Shown: positions 41,901 through 53,900 of the stretch, piece by piece | Layout: the number at the start of each line of letters is the position of its first letter | Numbering within the stretch: position 1 is the stretch's first letter | NCBI GenBank assembly: GCA_002633025.1 | Contig: NMRB01000022.1 | Location: 211,458-275,457 of the forward strand | Reading direction: 5' to 3' | Source: Notospermus geniculatus | Taxonomy: Eukaryota; Nemertea; Pilidiophora; Heteronemertea; Lineidae | Length of the DNA: 64,000 bases | The notes under the pieces: model-generated | Database searches by the model: none | What the model saw: the letters and a program-made list of their open reading frames with translations, nothing else | Told to the model about the DNA's origin: nothing | Translations under genes and position numbers: made by a program

Positions 41901-44900
41901 GAATCATAACGAACTGCCATTGTTCAGGATCATAACAAACTGTCGTTGTTCAGGATCATAACAAACTGTTGTTGTTCAGGATCAAAACTGCTGTTCAGAA
42001 TCATAACAAACTGTTGTTCAGAATCATAACAAATTGTTGTTCAGGATATCGAAACTAATGTTATCGTTATGATATTTACAACGTTTCTGATTAATCAACT
42101 TTCTGTCAGTGGTAATTGTTGGATGACTTTTTCTTCTGGGAGGCTGTGGTAATTAGGCCTATAGCTAGAAGGTGTGCTGCTATTTGGGAGAAGGGCTGAA
42201 GGCATCAGTGAGGGATACCGGCACACCCTTTCGGATGTTCAAGGATCGAATGGTTTGGTATGGACGTTGGGGGATATACACCAAACTCGCAGAAGTCACA
42301 GAGAGACCTTACTTTGCCACTGGGATCTAGCTCCTCCAACATTGTCATATCAAATGACTTTGATTCGAAGATATCAACAGTCTGCTGTGTGGTCAGCAAT
42401 GCCGGCCATCACCAACAGGAGAAGCTGGACCTCGGCAATGCCAGGCCTCTTTGACCTGGCAACTGCGATTTTGGTTCAGCATTGTTCCGCCATGCTTAGA
42501 AATGCTATTCTTCCCTACCGTCTGGAGGCTCAGCGAACAGCAGAGCTGTCAGAGCTTCTTTGGATGAGGCCATGACCGTGATGACGTTCTCGTTCAGGGG
42601 ATCCTTGTTCTTGTCCAACCAGCCAGTGATATTGTAGTTCACCTGAAAGTCGCAACGACATAACAGATGAATGCCGTGGGCATGGAATAGTTGTCTTGTT
42701 GAAACCCGAAATGGGTCCCACGCCTGGGTCCCACGCCTATGTCAGATGCTTAAATTACGGTGACTAGCGGGGACCTTGTAAACCAATACTCTTAGCCGAA
42801 AAGGTTCTTTGGTGCCACACCAGGAGAACCCTCTGATTTAAGAACCCTCGGGTTGTTTAAGAACCCCTAGAGGTTCCAGATAGAACCTTTCCCCCAGAAA
42901 AGGGTCCTATCTGGAACCTTTATGGGTTCTTTGGCGACAGAAAGGTTCTATATGGAACCCTCTCGGGTTCTTTACAGAAGGTTCTATATAGAACCTTGGG
43001 GTTCCTTTGGTGAGGCACAAAGAACCGCTAAAGAACCTTTTTGGCTAAGAGTGAAGGGTGATAGGAAATGAAAAATTCTACTTACAGCACCGGCGTAGTG
43101 ATTCAGACCGAAGTGAGCCTCGGCCTGGCCTGGTTTTGGTGGTCTTGGCTTGGTGAAGTTGGCCGATTTTCCGAGATGGTTGTCGTACAGCTTATTCTTG
43201 AAGGTTACGTCAGTGGCTTTGGGGAACATGCACTCCTCCTCAAGGATTGACAAGATGCCCATAGGCTGTGGAAGAAAGGGTCAGAAATATGCACTCCAAA
43301 GTATTGGTGATTGTCAAATACATGTACGACATTACCAAATCTGGTGGCATAATGGTTTGGGGGTGGGGCGTTCTAACACTGCTAATGGTGTGAACACATC
43401 CTCAGCGTCTTCTATCTCCTCGCTTGGGACTATTGGGAAAGCCGGATGTTTCCAGCTTGAGAAGCGGGAAATAGAAGAACGTGTCTACGGGCGGGAGGGG
43501 GGCAAGCAATCCCAACTCGCTTTCTGGTGGGTTTGCAGACACGCCGCGTCTTACTTTGGCCCTAAATTCGGTGCATGGCTTGCAGAGGCCCATAATTGGG
43601 GTGCCGAGGTTTCACCCTCGCAGCCCCATCCAGGGAGCGAAATACCGAATGAGCAACCCGCCTGCCCGCACCGGTATTTATAGGGGCGCTCGTCGCTAGA
43701 AGGCGCTGAGGGTGTGTTACAGTAACATAGAGAATGTCGGCCAAGGGCCTACGATTCGGCAAGAGGAAGAAAGATATTTTACTCACTTTCTCAATCAGGT
43801 CAATGCAAGCTTGCAAGTCCATACCGAAGTCAATGAAATCCCACTTGATGCCTTCCTTCTTGTACTCTTCTTGCTCAAGCACGAACATGTGATGGTTGAA
43901 GAACTGTTGCAGACGCTCATTGGTGTAGTTGATGCAAAGCTGCTCAAAGCCATTGAACTGAAAACATAAAGTGTTGGCATATTAAGACAGTGCGAGTTTC
44001 TGTCAAACAAATGTCGAGTTACATATCCCACGTGAATGCTCGTCGGCAAACGTTTAATGAAATATAAGTTAACTTACATCGAAGATTTCGAATCCGGCGA
44101 TATCCAGCACACCAATGAACCACTGTCTCATCTGCTTGGTGTCGAGGGTCTTGTTGACACGTGTGACCAGCCACTTGAACATTCTGTCGTACAGTGACTT
44201 GGCGAGGGCACCAACTGTGTTGGTCACCTGCACCAGGTTCTGGGCCTTGTTGACGAACTCGGTGCCGACCTTGATCTTTGGCTTCAGGATAGCTTTCGTT
44301 AGATCGTTGGAGTTGACTCCGACCAGGAAGGCGACCTTCTCGGCCTCTGCGAAATGAAATGAAAAGCAGCAATGAGATACAGGCCAACGATTTCCATAAC
44401 AGAACGGCGTATCTGGTAGCATGCCAACCATTCATCGGTTAGTGAATACGTAATTCACAAACGTGTTGTTGGAGACAAATGTATCGACCACTTTGGTCGG
44501 TTTCGTAACGGAAAAAGAAATCCAACTCAGGTTACTTACCAGCGGTGCCGTCAGCCTCGGCCTGCTCTTCTCTGCCCCTCTGTTTGAACTTCATTTCACC
44601 CATGTGCATGATTGAAGCGGTCAGTTTGTATAGACTTATCTTCTCCTCTGCGGAGAAGCCAAGTGTGTCGAAGGACTCCTGAAATAGCAAGGAGGACAGA
44701 TAAGAGATTGGTAAAAAAACATGTCGACCAAGCGAGCAGATCGCCTCCTAGAATTGAAAAACAGATTTCGATACATCGTTTCGAGTTTAATTTCAGAAGG
44801 GTTTTTAAACCCTTCTGAAAATAAGTCGTTTTCTACTTACATCAGTGATACCCATCTCCTCTTCGTCGTCAATGTTGTCGACGGTCAAAGCTCCCTGGTT

Positions 44901-47900
44901 GATGAAGGAGTACAATCCAGCGTCGGGTTGGACAAGGCATTTCTCTGCATTTAAAAATGTAGACCTTAGAATCATCGTTACGAATAGCAAATGAAAAGTT
45001 CGTCCCTCAGCGATGAGGGACGCCTCCATGCACTTAATATTTGAACACGGGACGGGTGATACTGCATGGCCAACAACACAAAACAGCTCTTGCTGCCCAA
45101 CCAACCTTTCCTAAGAATGATTTGTGATTCTGAGATTATCATATTGCAAGGGAAACAACGTACCGTACAATTCAGGGAGCTTGGGCGACAGCAGCTGGTA
45201 GAAGATGTGGTAGTTTCTCTCAGCTGGCTGTTGGAAGATCACACGAGATTTTTCCAGTAGATCTGAAAATGCAAATGTACAACAACTATCAGAAACCTGT
45301 GTTTAATGATGTGCCGATTACAACAACCTGACCACATATGCACACGATGATACATGTAGCATTAATGTTGCAAGATACAACATCACAGATGATAAAAATG
45401 CTATTCAAAAGTTCGAGAAGGCATCCTTTCCTTGATCATTCTGTGACTTTTACCAATAAAACTTACATTGTTCAATGTCAGCTCCAGCGATTTTGCCACT
45501 GCTACCGAAATGAATACGGATGAATTTACCCTGTTTGGGGAGAAAAAGAAACAGAATTATTTCTGCGATAAGTTTGCTCATGATTTGACGATGGAGTGAC
45601 ATTTACGTTATCATTTAGGGCGGTACCTACTGGTAACGGAATGTACACAGTTACAGCCCATATTTTCGTATTCCTTTGTTACATTGACATGAATCTCTGA
45701 CTATCGACATACATGTATCATGGTTATCACATTTGTGCGATAATTCTGCGAAAAAATTAATTGATGTCCTTTCCAGCCACCGTATGAATTGCAGTGCTGA
45801 AGTATTGAAGGGGATTGTTCTCCGTCTGGGGACGGATCCGGAGGGGGCATGCAGTGGTTTGCACGCCACATGCCGTGACGACCTCGAAAGCCTGCCGCAC
45901 ACTGGAGCCTATCTGCTGAGCAAAAAGTCATTCGAGACCGTTTGCTCAGCAGATAGCTCACCGAAAAATACGCGCACACGCGAGCTTTCTGCCTCGCGAG
46001 GCAAAAAACTCACTGAAATTACGCGCACACGCGAGCTATCTGCTGAGCAAACGGTCTCGAATGACTTTTTGCTCAGCAGATAGCTCCAGTGTGCGGCAGG
46101 CTTAAGGAGAGGCAACGGTTGCTAGATACATGTAATAAGGTGGGGGTCTGGGTCACACCACACGGAAAGGATGGTAGGGAGGAGGACTTACGTCTTACCT
46201 TTCTTGTAACTCCATGCAATTCACACTGACCTCATCATTGAGTGCCAACGGGTGTTACACAAATATACTATAGACAATCAACAAGAACAGACTAAACATT
46301 TTTTTTTCATTTGAAAAAAATGAAATGATTGTCGTCAAAGACATGTCACTTACGAATCTGGAGGAGTTATTGTTCCTGACGGTCTTGGCATTGCCAAAGG
46401 CCTCCAGTACAGGATTAGCCTGGATAATTTGATCTTCGAGGTTTTTCGGCTTGGCCTATCAATGAGGATTGGATAGGATAGGTTAGCGTTCGGGAAGGGT
46501 TGGATCACCGACATTGTCGTTTACCGTGCAGTGTATTGGTCATCAAAAAGGGGTAAGGTTAGAAAAGAGCAGGGTGAAACTCATCAGCAGAACGTGCGGC
46601 CCCGGCATGAAATTTCAATGGTAGATGGCAATCATGTTAGGAAGATGCACTACCTGATGTCACCTGCATCTTGATGCTAAAAGTAGCACTTAAATTACAT
46701 GATTGCCGTGTCAGTTTTCAAGATAAAGGTGGAATACCCAAATTTCCTGCCGAAAACTGAAAGTATTTTATGCTGATGAATTTCATTTGGATGTTAGAAA
46801 ATGGTGACTCTGAAAAGGAGAGGGTGAGAGTTACAGGGCCATTCCGATCATCAACGCAGACCATTCCATTACCCGATCTCAGTATTTTAGATCAAGTAAT
46901 GATAACAACGACAACGAAAATGGTTTCATCAACTTGTGTTGATTTTTTCGTAGTCCTTGCCAAAGCACGATTTGGCTGGACATTTATAGACTGGGCTGGT
47001 GATGCGGTGATGATGGTACGGAGAAGGTATAAGACTGTTGTTGTAAGAGAAACTATCGCCTATTTCACCCTTATCGCTTATTGGAACATCGTTTTGTGCA
47101 GCACACTGGGTTTGTACGGAATTGCACTAGTTCAATAAACACGGGTAAATAGGTGATAACAGCAAGGATTACAACAACAGAAAGGGTCGAAGAGGGTTTT
47201 ACCAGGTTCAGGAACGGAAGGTGTCAAGATCGAGGTAGGTTCACTCGGTCAGTCCACTGGGTACGGGTGCTGAGGTCACTCCACACTAGGATAAACCACG
47301 CCTATATTACTTACGAATCGGGAGGAGTTGTTGTTCCTAGTAGTCTTGGCATTACCGTATGCCTCGAGTACAGGGTTTGCCATTACAATCTGATCCTCAA
47401 GGGTACCCTATATATTGGAAATTAGGTACGGGCAATGGGATGGGCAAGGGGAGGGGCAAAGAGAATGATTTGCAATATTAGAGTGCATTCATACATGTAA
47501 TTTGGCGAGTCAAAAAATAACATCGATAATAGTAGCCTATGTCCTTAGAAAGTTTTGACATTCCAATAGGAGCAGTCAGCGCGCATTGCCAAAAGATGGC
47601 AGCAAAGTTCTAGCGGACCAATAATACTATATTCATGTATCCTCATATACATGTACCTTGTATAAGGTTTTTGAGAGAAATAAACTTATGTCTATGTCTT
47701 ATGAATACACAGGAAAATCCACGTGATTGCGTTCCAAGAATGAATGGGTCCGTTATATGCATTGAATTTGGCCGTAGTGACACCTATTGGTCAAACTCAC
47801 TGACAGCTCCTATTGTGAATAAACGAAATCTATGTACATTATCATTCAGAGTAATTCCAATTACCATGAATTGATTCCTGTATGACTATGTATTTTAATT

Positions 47901-50900
47901 ATCTGAGACGCTATGATACATCGATCAGTTATTGCTGAGTTTGAATCTGTATAAACTTAAATTTTCAATGTCGCCAACAAGTAATCACAATCTATCTATA
48001 TTTTTGCAAAAGATGCGATAAAATGCCCATGAAGAATGAGATATTCATAGACGTGGTAATATAAAGTGTGTCTCACTTAAACGTCGGTTCGATCTCGACT
48101 AGGCCCCATGCAGGTTACTGAAAACTCCAGATGTATTGAAGTACATGTACTGAGTATTCATCGGCCAAGATTTGGCCATGAAAAGTTTACTCTCCCAGAC
48201 TGTTTCAACGTCTCGACCGAGGTCCGCGAGGATACCTCGGACACTCATCAACTCCCAATCGTTTCTGTCGACGTTTAAACGGTAGGGAGGTTTAGAAATC
48301 AAACGATAAACGTAAACGTTAACGACAACGTTATTTTTGTACCGAAAATGCAATATAAAATCTGGTTAATGTGTAGTATGAAAAATAACGTTGTCGTAAA
48401 GTTTATACGTTTGTCGTTTGATTTCTAAACCTCCCTAGTGAGACAGACTTCACATCAACACACTCTTCAACGTACACAAATCAATAAATGCAATTGACAA
48501 CAATATCACACTAGAAGACGAAGAAGGAAGGGATGTTGTTAGTTAAGGTCCAAAACTCTGCAAGAAAAAACACTGGTAATGTTAGATAAAGGGGTTCGGG
48601 TTTGGCAACATGTGAAGCCTCGGGAGGGGGATGTTAGAACGTCAGGATTCGTAGCCATATGGAATTCATACGCGGGAGTTTAGCGGCATTTACTGCTTAA
48701 AAAGTCCTGTTCAGTTTGGTAATGAATTTTGGACTAAATTAGTGATTAATCTACGTTGAAAAGGAATCGCCTTAGAGCTACTACAACACAATAATTCTAC
48801 GACAGAAATCATCTTCTTCACTCGCTATGTCGTCTACAACGACCTGCTCATTCACAAACAAACGTATTTCCAAAGCCTTTGCCGGTATTTTTTGTGCCTC
48901 AAATATCGTAGATTGAAAGATGGTGCATGTTCGATCTCAGAGATGGTACAGAGTAGTTGTTGAATTTAGTACAGTATTGCTGCTGAATACGGATGACCTG
49001 TCCGTTATCGGGAATCCATTGGTTGGACGTACGATTAGAAGGGAAGTTTCGGTTAATATGGGATAAGTGGGAAGAGTTGCATTTTTATGGTGGAAGAGGT
49101 CAGTCCTTTTTAGCTTTAGTGCGAATAGCAGTTGGACGAAGGTAAGCTAGTTGTAGACTAGGTTAACTTCGTCCAACTGCTATTGAAGAAGATACTGATG
49201 GTAATTTAATGAACCGATCTCATCAGAGCTGTTTACCAGGTAGGGGCATCTCAGTATCTTAAAAAATCTTTTTCACTGAAATATTTTCTCTCGATGAACA
49301 TCATCCATGCACACTCAACACCATGCAGGTTGAAATAGGTATGATTTCAACGATAGTTGATAAGATTTGCAAGCAGGTCTCTTGCAATCCCTCTCTCGAT
49401 AAAGTATGTGTATCCCTCGGATTATCTTATCAATTTTGGGGATAGCAACAATAAAAAAAGCATATCAGCAGGTTGTTCATACATCGTTTGCTTTTGTTGA
49501 AGTGATATTCTACCGCTTATGTGAAAACGGATGAGACGTCAGCCGTAAATATACACAATGATGTCTGAACAACCGTTCCCCCTGGAAAGGGCTGGTCCAA
49601 ACAGAGCTAGGGATGAAAACGAACGGGGGTAACTTTCATAGAATCTATTTCTATAGATATTTGTTAAAACACTATCGTTAGCCGCATGGCTATGAATGGA
49701 GAAAGGTATGGCTAGAAAGGGATTTGGTGTGGTCGAGGGGAACACTCATCATGCTTCAGGTCACTCCACCCACTTTCTTTTCATCACCAGGTTTCTTCTC
49801 CTCCTTCTTTCCTGTAGCCGCTGCGACCTGTGCGAAATACTGGATTACCTTCTTCGTGTTCTCGGTCTTACCAGCACCAGATTCGCCACTGGAGGGCAAT
49901 AGTAAATAAAAGAGAACATACAAATGACTAATATGCTTCAAAATCACCAACAAGCGTATCCGTCGTGCACTCTTCAAAAGTCGGCCGCAAACATTGTGTG
50001 CTCATGCGTGTGCAGACCCCAAAAAACCAACGAAGGCCCACCGGACAAATTTGTCTCATCAATTGTTTTGAGGTAATACGGACAAATGTTGGCGCATTGA
50101 CGTTTGTTGAGTGCGTCAGGACACGTTCCACCAAAGTAAATTTTTGGGCAGTTTACTTTGGTGCCTGTACAATACCACACCGACGACAAATGCTTCGCTT
50201 GCAGGGAAGAATAAAGCCGGTGACAGCCTGGCGCGTACGCGGCGCGTCCTGCAGGCGTTCCGCCAATCAGATTCTTCGGTAGGTGTTTCGGCCTCCCAGA
50301 TTGCTTGAACGCTTTCCCGACGTGTTGCTTACGCGCCAGTCTGTCACCGCCTTAACGTCCAGCTGCACTGACATTCAGCACAAGCTTTTGTCGTCAGTGT
50401 TTGTCAAAATAACAGCTTCTTTGTTTCAAAAGCGTTTGCGGCTGGAAAATTTTCTCGAAGTCGTCTTCAGTCGACACATGGTCGGAGGATGTACTCATGT
50501 GTAAGCGTACTGCTTGATTACAGCTGAAGATAACTTTGTCGAAATTTTTATCAACAACCGGTTTCAGACACTTTTGACCCAAGCAAGCTTCTGTGATACC
50601 TTCAAATCATTCCGACACTTACTGGTGTAGTTTTTCCAGTTTGTAACGCAGCAAACGGTATCTTTGGCGCTGCGATATTTGCGTAATATTGTATAACCTT
50701 CTTTGTGTTTTCCGTTTTGCCTGCACCTGACTCGCCACTGGCAGATGAAGAGAATGGTAAAGAGAAATCAAAGTATGCAAAATGCAAGGACTTCCTGGAT
50801 GATTTCGTTGACCGCATACCACCTTCCTTAGCTATATAATTTCCTACATGTGTGTGTGTAGGCCTAGGCATTCTCTGAGTTGAAGAAGAGACAATTCGTG

Positions 50901-53900
50901 CTTTTCAGTTTCTCATCAAATCACTTAGTTCTAGGTCACTCAACGTGCAAAATACAAGAGTTATCAAGATACATTGTTAATTTGATGATATTTTGATCGA
51001 CGACAACTTTTTAAACTTTCATTATTTCTGCTACTCTATACTTTCTGATGTACATACATGTACATGTACACGTACACGTACAGGGCGATGCGAAAATATC
51101 TGCCAAAAGCAGCATTTTTATCTCGTCGTTCTCATGGCAACAAAGATTGATGATACCACCGAAGAGACATTTCAGACTCCAACGCTGAATTTAACTCAAA
51201 GGCAGATTGCAGACTCTTACATAACTGCGTTACATTTCTTTGCGTCCTGTCCTCTGGAAGTGGTTCTTTTTAAAGCTTCTTTTATGGTGCCTGCATAGTG
51301 AGGTTCCATTGTCTAAGACCCCCAGCTCCACAGGCGGTCAATTATCTCGTTTTGATCCTCGTGTCCAAGGCAAAAATAGAATTTGGAGGAAATTCTTTTG
51401 CTACATTGCCGGAGGAACGAAGAGTAGTTTGGGGCAATATTTAACACTGCACAATAAACAACTTCTGAATTCAGCTTCCCGGTAGATGAAAAATGGTGTG
51501 GATAGCTGTAGATGAATCTGGGATGGTGATATTTTCTCACCAGTCTTCCTCATCAAATATCAGCACTGATGATCCAATCAAAGATCATATGGGATTCTTA
51601 TTGTCGAATTCAGCGATTGTCATACTATACGCATGAATGGGGTGGGGGGGGGGGCAAGTTCGCTGGACTATTTCGGCAGGGTCTTGTGTACTTACGTGAT
51701 AAGGATGGACTGGTTCTCGCGTTCTGAAAGAACAAGTCATGTTTGCTTTGAATCAAATGGCTATTTTCCCATTCAATTTCAAAATATGCTTTGCAGTATT
51801 GCATACAGTGTATTTCCATTGTCAGTTCATGTACTGACTGATTACACCAGCATCCCTGTGTATAGCCCACCACCGCCCTATACCTAGCATTCCTTCTCAA
51901 AGTCAACGATATCAAAGGAAAGGGTGAATGTTCAGGCACCTGGGAACTATTAATAGTCGCAGTCAGGTAGCCATATTTGGTCCGTACATTGAAGCTCAGC
52001 AGATACTTTGCATTCCTTCCTGACTACTAGAGACAGCCAGGTACGTTGATTTACCTGTACATTAAACGTACCTAACGGCAACCTAACGTAAATACTTGTG
52101 GTAAAAGTAACTCGATGCCAAAGGCTTGGGATTGGCAACGGAAGCTTAATCCTTGCTTGTGAAAGAAGAAGCAAAGGAAAGCAACGGCTGAACCTTGATG
52201 CCAATCTAGGCCTACTTCTGCTTTAAAACTGCAACAAACAGACCTGCCCAATGGCAAAGAATATAGGGTACCTAAATGTCTTAATTGAAAGACATGTTTA
52301 GCGAATCAGTTAATTCTTCTAACTAAAGGCAAGAATATAGGAGGGACCTTGTACATGTATATTATTGGTAAAGGTAATGAACAGGAATTTTATCGTAGAT
52401 ATTTGAAAAGCTCTGAGTTGGAATTCATTAATCTTCTTTTGTTTTTAAAATATGTGTGAGATTCCTATTCAATGTTTTTTTGGCATTTCGACTAACGATA
52501 AATACATCAAGGTTCTTTGATATATTTATCGTATTGGTAAAACAGTCTGGGATTGAAAGGAGTATAACGATAGTCTTTTTGACGTAACAAATGGCGGCGG
52601 ATATATATTGGTATTGTAAGGGCACTTCCTTTTTTAATATGGGGGAACAGGCCTACAATTTACGATGTAAGAATTTAAAGTATTGCTTACCCTGCAACAT
52701 GTTGGAATATGCGTTGTCAGAAATGGCAAAGGCGTGGGGAGGCATTTCGTTCTTCCTCTTGCCTCTGTACTTCAGTACAACCTCCTCTGTGTAGATGGGC
52801 AGTCTCTTGTAAGGGTTGATCACAATGCAGAAAAGACCAGAGTATGTCTGTAAACGAAGAAGTGTACACGTATTTTCAATTTATTGTATTTCATTTCTAC
52901 CGATAGATTGGTTCAGTTAGAGTGTCACTGCTTTAAAAACGTTACGGTCCTGGGATTCAAATATGGCCGCCAGGCAGCCATCTTGAAATGGACTTCTGCC
53001 TTATAAATCATATCAGGCGTCATATTTCAAACTGTAGGCCTACATGCACGATCTTGTTTCTTTGATTCTGACATACGCTGCGGTCACTTCGTCATTATTT
53101 CTGATGACCGTACTCTGATATCACAAAATACAAAATGTACGGTGCATAATCTGATGACCATATCGAACAAATTCTGGGTGTACATGTTCACTGCATTATC
53201 ATATGATACGTATTACATTGTAGCCCGGTACTATATATGATTTCTCGTTCATAATGGAGTTCCTTATCTAAAGGATCGTTTTATGGCAGGCAAATTAGAT
53301 GAATTCCAATATTTGACTGTGGGACAACGACAATATCATTCAACATAGTCACAACCATCGTTACTACAATCTTGTTTAAAATCATGTAAAATCCTTTAAT
53401 CCCACATGTTTTCCGTATATTTACCACTACTGAAAGTCGAACTGCATTACATGCTTATGTCTTAAACCCACATTAGCTATCCTACAATGTAAACGAGTTA
53501 AGGGACGACATGGACGATAGTTTTTCGTCTCCGAATATCCACTGCCAAAACAATCGCTCCGTTAACAGTAACACTAACGCTAACATTATTTTTTACATTG
53601 CAAATGTACGTCAGAAATAGCGTTAGCGTTAGTGTTATCGTCAACGGAGCGGTTTCCTAACCTCTCGATTAATATGCACGCTTTGGTGCTAGAAAAGCAG
53701 TTGTTGGCTTCGCCTCGAGGGTCCCTTCATGACAATAGGGAGGTTTCGCAAGGGCCCGGTTAGGCCCTACGACGACGTTTATCTATTGTGTGGGTATACC
53801 CAAACAATAGATAAACGTCGTCGTATGGCCTAACCGGGCGCTTGCGAAACCTCCCTAATGAAGCCATATACGGTGACTTGTGGTTCTTGTCATCATGCAT

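Noticed and set aside
41719-42043. CRISPR-like array
   Set aside because: The repeats are contiguous and degenerate with no unique spacers, in an animal intron; it is a minisatellite.
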